In this document: positions 50,766 to 58,246 of the stretch, piece by piece
Layout of the letters: each line of letters starts with the position of its first letter
How positions within the stretch are numbered: position 1 is the stretch's first letter
NCBI GenBank assembly: GCA_947624995.1
Contig: CANQMS010000006.1
Location: 1 to 64,000, forward strand
DNA from: an uncultured Clostridia bacterium
GTDB taxonomy: Bacteria; Bacillota; Clostridia; Oscillospirales; CAG-272
Direction: 5' to 3'
DNA length: 64,000 nucleotides
Made by a program: the position numbers and the translations under genes
The notes under the pieces: model-generated
What the model saw: only the letters and a program-made list of their open reading frames with translations
Told to the model about the DNA's origin: nothing
Databases searched by the model: none

Positions 50766-52001
50766 TCAATCGCCAAGCGCGGCTATTTCGCGCGCGGCAA
50801 GGATGACGCCGAGCCGCCCCGACTCGTACGTGAGCCCGCCCTGCATATAGGCGATATACGGCGGGCGCAGGGGACCGTCCGCGGACAGCTCAATGGAGGC
50901 GCCGGAAACGAACGTCCCCGCCGCCATTATGACCTTGTCCTCGTAGCCGGGCATGTCCCACGGCTCCGGCGTCACGAACGAATCGACGGGCGAGCCGTGC
51001 TGTATGCCGCGGCAGAACGCGCAGAGCGCGTCCGGGTCGCCGAACTTTATCGTCTCGATTATGTCGGACCTGTCCTCGTCCCACTGCGGCGAGACCTCGA
51101 ATCCCATGCGGTCGAAGACGTAGGCGGCGAGCGCCGCCGTTTTTTTCGCCTGCGCAACGGTGTGCGGCGCCATGAAAAAGCCCTGTATCATGTGGCGGTT
51201 CTGCCCGAGCGTCGCGCCGACCTCGCCGCCGATGCCCGGCGTCGTCAGTCTGTACGAGGCGAGCTCAACGGCGCGCGCCGTCCCGGCGAGATATCCGCCC
51301 GACATCGCGAGCCCGCCGCCCGGGTTCTTGATGAGCGAGCCCATCATGAGGTCCGCCCGGGGCTCCGAATAGTCCGTGAACTCGCCGTAGCAGTTGTCGA
51401 GGACGACATAGGCGGATGTGCGCGCGTGTACGAAATCGCACAGCTCGTCAAGCTCCGGGACGGTGAGCGCGCGCCTGTCGCCGTAGCCGCGGCTGCGCTG
51501 CGCGTATATAACTTTGATTTTGGCGTTTGCCGAAATTTTTTCGGCAATTGCGGAAAAGTCAATTTTGCCGTCCTTCAGCGGGACCTCGTCGTAATTTATG
51601 CCGAAGTCGTAGAGCGACCCCTCGCCGTCGCGCCCGTTTATGACGCGGGAGAGCGTGTCATACGGCGCGCCGGTGACGGAGAGCATCGTGTCCCCGGTGC
51701 GAAGGAGTCCGAACAGCCCTATCGCGATGGCATGGGTGCCGTTCGCGACGGAATGGCGGACGACGGCTGCCTCCGTGCCGAATACGTCGGCATATACGCG
51801 ATCGAGCGTTTCGCGTCCGCGATCGCCGTAGCCGTAACCGCTCGTCGGGTAGAGGCACGCCTCGGACATCCCGCACCGGCGGAACGCGTCTATGACGTCT
51901 GCGGTGCGCGCCTGCGCGATCTTGTCGAACCGGTCAAAGACGGGGCGCAGCGCCGCCTCCGCCTCGGCGACGAGGCTTTCTATGTCTGTGTTTTTATTCA
52001 T
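50766..52001 (-). CDS. Methionine gamma-lyase family protein (YnbB / aluminum resistance type)
   Basis: The 411-residue protein belongs to the PLP fold-type I family containing B. subtilis YnbB: LYPTSGYGYGDRGRETLD near the N-terminus and the cofactor Lys in GSLIKNPGGGLAMSGGYLAG. Members are annotated as methionine gamma-lyase or aluminum resistance proteins, but the reaction is poorly established. It has its own promoter (52044-52072) and a leader containing a GTCTACGA/GTCTACGG direct repeat. Confidence 0.85.
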   Translation of the reverse strand: MNKNTDIESLVAEAEAALRPVFDRFDKIAQARTADVIDAFRRCGMSEACLYPTSGYGYGDRGRETLDRVYADVFGTEAAVVRHSVANGTHAIAIGLFGLLRTGDTMLSVTGAPYDTLSRVINGRDGEGSLYDFGINYDEVPLKDGKIDFSAIAEKISANAKIKVIYAQRSRGYGDRRALTVPELDELCDFVHARTSAYVVLDNCYGEFTDYSEPRADLMMGSLIKNPGGGLAMSGGYLAGTARAVELASYRLTTPGIGGEVGATLGQNRHMIQGFFMAPHTVAQAKKTAALAAYVFDRMGFEVSPQWDEDRSDIIETIKFGDPDALCAFCRGIQHGSPVDSFVTPEPWDMPGYEDKVIMAAGTFVSGASIELSADGPLRPPYIAYMQGGLTYESGRLGVILAAREIAALGD

Positions 52002-52043
52002 GATCTCACCGAAACGAAAAAAGTCTACGAGTCTACGGTCAAT

Positions 52044-52072
52044 ATTATATAATCAATTCGCGAAAAGCGCAA
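52044..52072 (-). promoter_or_regulatory. Promoter of the YnbB-like gene
   Basis: Minus strand: TTGCGC (52072-52067), 17-base spacer, TATAAT (52049-52044). Confidence 0.65.
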
Positions 52073-52110
52073 GGGGGTGCGCGTTTTTTTGCCGTGCAGC
52101 GGGATTATAA

Positions 52111-52139
52111 TTGTATTTGCGGGCAAAATGTGGTAAAAT
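52111..52139 (+). promoter_or_regulatory. Promoter of the sugar isomerase/PmoA-like operon
   Basis: TTGTAT (52111-52116), 17-base spacer, TAAAAT (52134-52139). Confidence 0.65.
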
Positions 52140-52181
52140 GGTAAGGAAGAAACAAACTGTTTTCGAAAGGCTGAAATCGTT

Positions 52182-53009
52182 ATGGGAAGATACAGGCTCG
52201 GATGCTCCATCCCCGGCGCATCCTTCATGCCGGAGGGCGAGGCGGGAATAAAGCGGAGCGCGCTCGAACTCCTTTCGGACGGGTGCGAGGCGATCATCGG
52301 CGCGGGATTCGATTACGCGGAGACCGGCGTCGGAATGGTGATGAGCATGACGGAGGCGGAGATGGGCAAGGCGGCGGCTGCCGGGCTGCCGATAGAGACC
52401 GCGAACAGCTTTATCCCGCCCGAATATAAAATCGTCGCGGACGGCGCGTGCGAGGTCGGCTCGCCGCTCTACAAGTACGTTGACACGGCGCTTTCCCGCG
52501 CGGCGGCGCTCGGGATAAAGATCGTCGTCTTCGGCTCGGGCGGCGCGCGCAGGATCCCGGACGGGATGGCAAAGGAGACGGGGCGCGCGTACATAGCGAA
52601 ATTTCTCTCGATGTGCGCCGACATCGGCGACCGCTGCGGCGTCACCGTTGCGATCGAGCCGCTGCGCGCCTCGGAGTGCAACGCGATAAACCTCACCTCG
52701 ACCGCGGCGGAGCTTTCGGGCGGCGTCGGCAGGGAGCGCATTTCTTACATCGCGGACGCGTTTCACATGTACCACGGCGGCGAGCCGGCGGACGCGCTTT
52801 TGCGCGCCTCGGCGCTGCCCGTTCACATACACGTCTCGGAGCCGCCGGACAGGACGTACCCGGGGCGTCACGGCGGGGAATACGTCGCCGCGTTCGCGGA
52901 GGCGCTCGGCAGGACCGCGTATCGCGGCAGGGTCTCCGTCGAGTGCGGATTTTCGGATTTCCGGCGCGAGGTGCGCCTCGCGTACGATTTCATGAATGCA
53001 CATTTTTAA
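52182..53009 (+). CDS. Sugar phosphate isomerase/epimerase-like TIM barrel protein
   Basis: The 275-residue protein has the AP-endonuclease-2/xylose-isomerase-like TIM barrel: VVFGSGGARRIPDG, VAIEPL with a metal-ligand Glu, YIADAFHMYHGGE with Asp/His, and VHIHVSEP, then RVSVECGF. Members are divalent-metal isomerases, epimerases or dehydratases acting on sugars. It is followed after 15 bases by a PmoA-like gene, a pairing that suggests carbohydrate catabolism. The substrate is unknown. Confidence 0.83.
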   Translation: MGRYRLGCSIPGASFMPEGEAGIKRSALELLSDGCEAIIGAGFDYAETGVGMVMSMTEAEMGKAAAAGLPIETANSFIPPEYKIVADGACEVGSPLYKYVDTALSRAAALGIKIVVFGSGGARRIPDGMAKETGRAYIAKFLSMCADIGDRCGVTVAIEPLRASECNAINLTSTAAELSGGVGRERISYIADAFHMYHGGEPADALLRASALPVHIHVSEPPDRTYPGRHGGEYVAAFAEALGRTAYRGRVSVECGFSDFRREVRLAYDFMNAHF

Positions 53010-53024
53010 AGGGAGGATGATAAA

Positions 53025-54098
53025 ATGAGCACGCTAAAGCTGAAAACGGCGCGGGCGCTCGATGGCGAGCCGGTCGTAATAAGATCCGAACCGGCAGACG
53101 GGCTCGTCGGGCTGCGCGGCAAGGTCTGCGGGAACGAGTGCGAGGGCTGCGTTTTCCCCGCCGTATACGAAAACGGCGCCGTCACCGCCATCGTGACCGC
53201 GCCTGCGGGCGAGCACGAGCTTGAAGTCGTGACCGGGGAGTCGGCGCCCGCGGTGACGCTGTCAAAAGTGGGCGACGGCAGAGTCGATATCGCGATAAAC
53301 GGCGAGCCGTTCACCTCGTATGTGACGGATCCGGCGCTCGCAAAGCCGTATCTCGGACCGGTGATGACATCGTTCGGCGAGAGCTACACAAGGCTCGACT
53401 TCGAGACGAAGGAGCACCCGCATCACCGCTCCGTCTTCTTCGGAGTAGGAGACGTGACGCTTGACGGCGGACCCGAGCACGTCGATTTCTGGAACGAGCC
53501 CGCAAACTGCGGCATACAGAAGTCAACGGGGATCAAAAACACAGTCTCAAACAACGTCTGCGCCTCATTCACGGCGGGGACGCAGTGGTGCTCGCACGAC
53601 GGGGTGCCGATGATCGACGCCGAGTGCGAATACAAATTCTACGCGCAGAACCGCAGCGTCCGCTATATCGACCTCGCCCTCACGTACACGGCAGCGTACG
53701 GCGGCGTGACGTTCTGGAAGACGAAGGAGGCGGGACCGCTCGGCGTCCGCATGGCGGACCCGCTGCGCGCGGAGAGGGGCGGCTATATCGCCAATTCATA
53801 CGGCGCGCGCGGAGAGGGCGAGTGCTGGGGGCGCGCCGCGAACTGGTGCGTCTACGGCGGCGAGCTTTCGGGGCACAAGATCGGCATCGCGGTGTTCGAC
53901 GACCCCAGAAACGAGCGCTACCCGACCTCGTGGCATATCCGCGACTACGGTCTCTTCGCCGCGAACAACCTCTATTTCAAGGGCCCCGTTCGTATCGAAT
54001 CAGGCGAAACCCTCACCTACCGATACCGCCTCGTCTTCTTCGAGGGGACGCCCGAGGCGGCGAGGATCGCCGACAGATTTATTGTTTATGCTAAATAA
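53025..54098 (+). CDS. PmoA-like / DUF6807 family protein
   Basis: The 357-residue protein matches the PmoA family (PF14100) by KEHPHHRSVFFGVGDV and EHVDFWNEPA, where conserved His and Trp residues cluster, and by a beta-rich fold. Members sit in sugar-oxidoreductase operons in Bacteroidetes and Firmicutes; the methane-oxygenase name is historical and there is no methane system here. The enzymatic role is unproven. GGGAGG precedes the ATG. It is the second gene after the TIM barrel isomerase. Confidence 0.8.
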   Translation: MSTLKLKTARALDGEPVVIRSEPADGLVGLRGKVCGNECEGCVFPAVYENGAVTAIVTAPAGEHELEVVTGESAPAVTLSKVGDGRVDIAINGEPFTSYVTDPALAKPYLGPVMTSFGESYTRLDFETKEHPHHRSVFFGVGDVTLDGGPEHVDFWNEPANCGIQKSTGIKNTVSNNVCASFTAGTQWCSHDGVPMIDAECEYKFYAQNRSVRYIDLALTYTAAYGGVTFWKTKEAGPLGVRMADPLRAERGGYIANSYGARGEGECWGRAANWCVYGGELSGHKIGIAVFDDPRNERYPTSWHIRDYGLFAANNLYFKGPVRIESGETLTYRYRLVFFEGTPEAARIADRFIVYAK

Positions 54099-54104
54099 AA
54101 TAAG

Positions 54105-54142
54105 CCGGGGGAAGTGCCTTTCGGGAAAGGCACTTCCCCCGG
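54105..54142 (+). repeat. Gene-end hairpin repeat, PmoA-like side
   Basis: CCGGGGGAAGTGCCTTTC (54105-54122) and its exact complement (54125-54142), 6 bases after the stop, followed by CTTCAAAGCTTTTTA. The arms are nearly identical to the copy at 30124. Confidence 0.82.
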
Positions 54143-54199
54143 ACCCCCATCTTCAAAGCTTTTTATGGCTATTATTATAAAAGCTTTTGAAGGAGGGGT

Positions 54200-54237
54200 G
54201 CGGGGAGGAAACTTTTCTCGAAAAGTTTCCTCCCCGC
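54200..54237 (-). repeat. Gene-end hairpin repeat, anti-sigma side
   Basis: GCGGGGAGGAAACTTTTC (54200-54217) and its exact complement (54220-54237), with TAAAAGCTTTTGAAGGAGG on its left. It faces the leftward gene ending at 54249. Confidence 0.82.
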
Positions 54238-54248
54238 GTTATTCCCCC

Positions 54249-56396
54249 TCAATCACTCCCGGCGTTTCCGATGACGGAGACGGAGAAAATTTCCCATATC
54301 TCGGCGGGCGCGTTCGTTGCGCCGACGCAGGTGCAGACGATGCGCAGGGATGTGCCGACGGTTATTTCGCCGTCCGCGAGCGACTGAACTTCCGCTTTCG
54401 GCAGCTCGATCATCGCGGAGACGTTCATGGGGGCATCATGGCTGTCCGTCACCGAAACAGTGTACGTGTCTGCCGTCTCATCGACAACAACGCGGCAGTC
54501 GATGTAATATGCCTCCGTGTACGTACATTCAATGCTTGAATAGTAGTCCGCGTGCGATTTCGGGACCGGGATGAGGGCGCAGACGGTGTCGGTGCCCTCC
54601 CTTTCGGAGAACCCGCCGTGCGGCCGGACGTCCGCGACGAGCGCCCCCTCTGTCTCGGTGAGCGTGAGCCGCAGCTCAGCGCCGCTCATTCTGCGGACGG
54701 TGAAAAACGCGACGCAGAGGTCATAGCCCGAGAAAAAATCGGTGCCGAACCGCGCGGTGCGCGCGTCGAACTCGGTGTCTGATTTGACCTCCTCCCCGCC
54801 GCGGACTGCGTTCCCAAGGGTAAAGAGCTCCGCGACGGAGGAGACGTGGAAGACAGGGGCATACTTCGCCTCCGGCGCGCCGTTCGGGATGCTGCCGGTG
54901 CTCACGAGCGGAGCGGAAACGGATGCGGACGGCCCCGGCATTGTCCCGAGGTAAAATACTTCGGGCTCGGGAGAGGAGACGGACTCCGTATAGACAGTTT
55001 CGTTCACGGTGACCTCCGCGCCGACAACGGAGCGCGCCGCGTCTCCTTCAACGGCGAAGAATATCCAGTAACCGGCGCAGTCCTCGGTATACGCGGCGGG
55101 CACCGTGCAGTCGAGCGTGACCTTGAGGACGCCGCCGTCGATATCGACGGAGCCGAGGCTGTATTCGATCTCGGAGCTGCGCGGCTCGTCGACATAGATG
55201 ACAAACACGGAGCGGCTCCCGAGCGTTTCCTCGCTGCCGAAGAACTCCGCCATATCGTCAAACGATATGTTCCCGACATCACCTCTGTCGACGGCGAGCC
55301 CGGCGCGGACCGCGCGCTCGCGGATGGAGTCGAGGTCGTCTTTTGACGTTATGCGGAACACGGGGGCGTCTTCCCCGTCGTCATTCAGGGCGCCGCGGCG
55401 GAACTCGCCGAGCATTTCGGGGTGGAGGAACGTGTTTGCCCACGCGATCATGCAGAGGGTCACTTTTGGCGCGGTCGCCTCGACCGGCTCGATGGCGAGC
55501 ACGCACGGGAGCTGAGCCGGGAACGTCTCCATGACGCCGCCCGCGTGGACGACGCGGACAGTGTCGCCGACGGCGAAGGTGTCCGGCGCGGTAAAGCCCG
55601 TGCGGCTGTCCGATCTCGACACATAGACGAGGTCCCCGTCTGTGAGCCCGGAGTTTACGGTGTCGCCGGTCACCTCTACAAGCAGCGACTTCGGGAGGAC
55701 CTCGGTGACGACCGCGTCAAATATGCCGCTGCCGACAAATTCAGCGCTCACGGACTCCGGCGCGTCCGCGCGGGGGACCGCGACGAGTACACAATAATTG
55801 AGATATTCGCCGCCCGGGAACTCCTGACTGTAGGTGAAGACTACATCGAGCGAGGAGCCGCTGCGCTTGAATGTGAGCGTCGGCTCGCTGTTTTTGCATT
55901 CAAAGACGGTGGCGGGGACGACGTAGAGCACGTATTCGGAGAAAAACGCGCCGTCACATATTTTGGTTTTTTCGGTGAAGACGTCGTCCGCACCGGGGAG
56001 AAAGAGACTCTCGCGTATCTGCGCGAGCTCCTCCGGGGAGCCGACGGCGAACGCCGGAAGATACAGCCCGAGCTCGCCGCCCGTGGAGAGCCGCGGCTTG
56101 TAGTCGGACGAAAAGCCGGCGGGGCAGAGGAAGACGGAGCCCTTTTCGGCGAGGTCGCGGACGGAGATGCTGCCGGGTGCGCCCTCGGGACCGACTGGCG
56201 CGGACGCGGAGCGGAACGCAATGAGCACGGCGGCGAGCGCGGCGAAGACGAGCACGGCGGCGGCAGCCGCCAATTTTGTGAGATTCTGTTCCCGCACCTC
56301 GCGGCTGCCCTCGGCGGCTTCGAGCACGAGGCTGTCGCCGAGCGAGCCGATAGCGGAGAGAAGATTATCGAACTTTTGTTCGTTTGTTCCGTTCAT
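54249..56396 (-). CDS. Membrane anti-sigma-like protein with repeated extracellular modules
   Basis: The 715-residue protein has a 42-residue cytoplasmic segment (KFDNLLSAIGSLGDSLVLEA), one membrane helix (about 43-62) and a 650-residue outside region. Three related modules can be seen, each beginning with a proline-valine or proline-alanine strand and a short helix: LPAFAVGSPEELAQIRE (about 113), PVFRITSKDDLDSIRE (about 350) and PVFHVSSVAELFTLGN (about 520), each followed by an acidic stretch, FF and a long beta region. Its start overlaps the sigma gene stop (ATGA). By position it should be that sigma factor's anti-sigma and signal receptor. I do not recognise the modules. Confidence 0.72.
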   Translation of the reverse strand: MNGTNEQKFDNLLSAIGSLGDSLVLEAAEGSREVREQNLTKLAAAAAVLVFAALAAVLIAFRSASAPVGPEGAPGSISVRDLAEKGSVFLCPAGFSSDYKPRLSTGGELGLYLPAFAVGSPEELAQIRESLFLPGADDVFTEKTKICDGAFFSEYVLYVVPATVFECKNSEPTLTFKRSGSSLDVVFTYSQEFPGGEYLNYCVLVAVPRADAPESVSAEFVGSGIFDAVVTEVLPKSLLVEVTGDTVNSGLTDGDLVYVSRSDSRTGFTAPDTFAVGDTVRVVHAGGVMETFPAQLPCVLAIEPVEATAPKVTLCMIAWANTFLHPEMLGEFRRGALNDDGEDAPVFRITSKDDLDSIRERAVRAGLAVDRGDVGNISFDDMAEFFGSEETLGSRSVFVIYVDEPRSSEIEYSLGSVDIDGGVLKVTLDCTVPAAYTEDCAGYWIFFAVEGDAARSVVGAEVTVNETVYTESVSSPEPEVFYLGTMPGPSASVSAPLVSTGSIPNGAPEAKYAPVFHVSSVAELFTLGNAVRGGEEVKSDTEFDARTARFGTDFFSGYDLCVAFFTVRRMSGAELRLTLTETEGALVADVRPHGGFSEREGTDTVCALIPVPKSHADYYSSIECTYTEAYYIDCRVVVDETADTYTVSVTDSHDAPMNVSAMIELPKAEVQSLADGEITVGTSLRIVCTCVGATNAPAEIWEIFSVSVIGNAGSD

Positions 56397-56983
56397 TCCT
56401 CAATACCTTCCTTTTCGAGAAATTTTTTCAGCCTCCGCCGCAGGCTTGAGAGCGTGACGCGGACGCTCGCGTCCGTCGTCGTCAAGCGGCGCGCGATGGC
56501 GCGCGTGCCGTCCATGTAGAAATAGCGGCGCATGAAGATGATGCGCTGGCGCGGCGAAAGCGAGTACAAAAAGCGCGTTAACGCGTCCTTCAGCGCGATC
56601 TTGTCCGTCATGACGGCGTCGCTCCCGTCCGGGATGACGGCGGCGAGCTCGTCTATCGCGGCGGCAAAAGAGGGGGCGGAGCGCTTTTTCGCGGACGCGC
56701 GGCGTACACGGTCGAGGGCGAGGTTCCGGACGATGCGCGAAAGATACGCCTTCAGATTTTCGGGAGTTTCGGGCGGGATCGAGTTCCACACGCGCAGATA
56801 CGCGTCATTGACGCACTCCTCCGCGTCCTCGCGGACGCCGAGAATGGTGTTCGCGACGGCGAAACAGTATGCGCCGTATTTTTCCGCAGTCTTTGAGATC
56901 GCGGACTCGGTGCGCTCGAGATAGAGCTTTACGATGTCGGCGTCGCTGCAACCGTGTCGGCTCGGTTGTCCTGCCGGTTTCAT
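56393..56983 (-). CDS. ECF-type RNA polymerase sigma factor
   Basis: The 196-residue protein has region 2 (TILGVREDAEECVNDAYLRVW, split here, with IVRNLALDRVRR) and region 4 (FLYSLSPRQRIIFMRRYFY followed by a helix-turn-helix ending in RRRLKKFLEKEG). Its DAEECVNDA and LSPRQRIIFMRR motifs closely resemble the sigma part of the WG fusion at 8863. GAGGTG precedes the ATG. It is translationally coupled to a large membrane protein, the usual sigma/anti-sigma arrangement. Confidence 0.9.
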   Translation of the reverse strand: MKPAGQPSRHGCSDADIVKLYLERTESAISKTAEKYGAYCFAVANTILGVREDAEECVNDAYLRVWNSIPPETPENLKAYLSRIVRNLALDRVRRASAKKRSAPSFAAAIDELAAVIPDGSDAVMTDKIALKDALTRFLYSLSPRQRIIFMRRYFYMDGTRAIARRLTTTDASVRVTLSSLRRRLKKFLEKEGIEE

Positions 56984-57026
56984 TCGCTGTCACCTCGCTT
57001 TCGTGCTTTCAATAATAAAGACGCAA

Positions 57027-57065
57027 ATCACCCCGCAGATGTTAGCTGTGCGGGGCGATTTTTTT
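57027..57065 (+). terminator. Plus-strand terminator with no plus-strand gene upstream
   Basis: CCCCGCA (57031-57037) pairs with TGCGGGG (57049-57055), extended by ATC/GAT, and is followed by seven Ts on the plus strand. Genes on both sides (54249-57336) are leftward, so it may block antisense transcription or serve poorly as a leftward terminator. Confidence 0.6.
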
Positions 57066-57096
57066 CGGAAAAACGGGACGGAAAATCCGGTTTCGT

Positions 57097-57336
57097 CTAT
57101 TCGGCATTTTCGGGCGGGACGTATTCGAGGATGTCGGAGATGCCGCAGCCGAGCACGGAGCACATACGCGCGAGCACGTCGAGGTCGACCATCGCGACGT
57201 CGTTGTTGATATATCTGTTGAGCTGCGTCCGCTCCATCTCGGCGCATTTTGAAAACAAATTTTTGGACATGCCCGATTTTTCGAGCTGTTCTCCCAGCTT
57301 TATTTTTATTTTTCCGTGTTCGACATATTTCAGCAT
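57097..57336 (-). CDS. Cro/C1-type helix-turn-helix regulator
   Basis: The 79-residue protein is a single helix-turn-helix domain of the small Cro/C1 type: KLGEQLEKSGMSKNLFSK, MERTQLNRYINND and LDVLARMCSVLGCGISDILEY. I chose the ATG at 57336, which has TGGGGA upstream; longer in-frame versions run into the divergent promoter. It faces a DUF4352 lipoprotein gene across 184 bases that hold GTGTAA repeats likely to be its operator. Confidence 0.82.
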   Translation of the reverse strand: MLKYVEHGKIKIKLGEQLEKSGMSKNLFSKCAEMERTQLNRYINNDVAMVDLDVLARMCSVLGCGISDILEYVPPENAE

Positions 57337-57458
57337 AATATTCCCCACATAAAGGTGTAATATACTTTTTAACAGTATAACATCCGCATGCCGAAAAAAT
57401 AAGTCGTAAATAGCTATATGCAAAATCCAACACAAAATAATAAAATGAGTAAAAACTG

Positions 57459-57487
57459 TTGTGTAAAAAATTACACTATGATATAAT
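57459..57487 (+). promoter_or_regulatory. Promoter with palindromic operator for the DUF4352 gene
   Basis: TTGTGT (57459-57464), 17-base spacer, TATAAT (57482-57487). The perfect palindrome GTGTAA-AAAA-TTACAC (57461-57476) overlaps the -35 box and spacer; another GTGTAA occurs at 57355-57360 near the divergent regulator start. Confidence 0.75.
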
Positions 57488-57520
57488 ATACATACTATCA
57501 CAAAAAAGGAGAATTTGCAA

Positions 57521-58183
57521 ATGAAAAAGAGGAAAACAGCGCCGGCGGCGCTGATTTTGGCGGCGGCGATCGCGGCGGTGACGGCGCTTTCGTCGTTCGG
57601 GTGCGTGTATGTGGGACCGACCGAGGACGGACCGACAAAGGTGACGGACGGCGGGGCGGCGAACGGAGGCAATACCGGCGGAGGAAACGGAAGCAATACC
57701 GGCAGCACCGGAAACGCGAACGGAAGCAATACCGACGGCGCGGGGGATGCGAACGGAGGGGACGAGACCTCGGGCGAGACCGTGTTCGGGATAGGCGACA
57801 CGGCGGAATACAGGGGCGTCCGCGTGACGCTCAAGAGCATCACGGAGAGCTACGGCAAGGAATATATGGAGCCCGGCGAGGGAAAGGTGTTCCTCGTCTG
57901 CGAATTCGAGGTCGAGAACGGCTCGGATAAAGAGATAAACGTCAGCTCCGTTTTGTCGTTTGAAGCATACATAGACGATTACAACGCGAGCCTTGACATC
58001 CTCGCATGTACCTCGTCGGGGAAAGAGACGATGGACGGGACGGCGGCTCCCGGGAAAAAGCTCGCCGGCGCCGTCGGCTACGAGGCGCCCGAGGGGTGGC
58101 AGACGGTAGAGATACGCTTCAAGGCTAACGTCTGGTCCGACACCGCGTTCATCTTCAAGGCGAACAAATCGGAGATAGGATAA
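57521..58183 (+). CDS. DUF4352 lipoprotein
   Basis: The 220-residue protein has a signal peptide ending in SSFGC (probable lipidated Cys), a low-complexity Gly/Asn/Ser/Thr linker (about 45-90) and a C-terminal DUF4352 immunoglobulin-like domain (GIGDTAEYRGVRVTLKSITE ... KVFLVCEFEVENGSDKEINV). Such proteins are surface-exposed with unknown ligands. AAAGGAG lies 9 bases before the ATG at 57521. It is probably controlled by the divergent regulator. Confidence 0.85.
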   Translation: MKKRKTAPAALILAAAIAAVTALSSFGCVYVGPTEDGPTKVTDGGAANGGNTGGGNGSNTGSTGNANGSNTDGAGDANGGDETSGETVFGIGDTAEYRGVRVTLKSITESYGKEYMEPGEGKVFLVCEFEVENGSDKEINVSSVLSFEAYIDDYNASLDILACTSSGKETMDGTAAPGKKLAGAVGYEAPEGWQTVEIRFKANVWSDTAFIFKANKSEIG

Positions 58184-58198
58184 ATAATAAAAAAACGA

Positions 58199-58232
58199 CC
58201 GGGGACGCCTGTGGGCGTCCCCGGATGTTTTT
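58199..58232. terminator. Bidirectional terminator between convergent genes
   Basis: CCGGGGACGCC (58199-58209) pairs with GGCGTCCCCGG (58214-58224). An A-run on the left and T-run on the right serve both converging genes. Confidence 0.85.
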
Positions 58233-58246
58233 GCTTCAGGGCAGAT

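Noticed and set aside
53025..54098. Methane oxidation role suggested by the PmoA name
   Set aside because: The family name is historical; no pmoB/pmoC or membrane domain is present and the context is sugar metabolism.
57337..57843. Proline-rich extension of the Cro-like regulator
   Set aside because: It runs antisense to the signal and linker of the DUF4352 gene and crosses the divergent promoter; the short form has a proper ribosome site.
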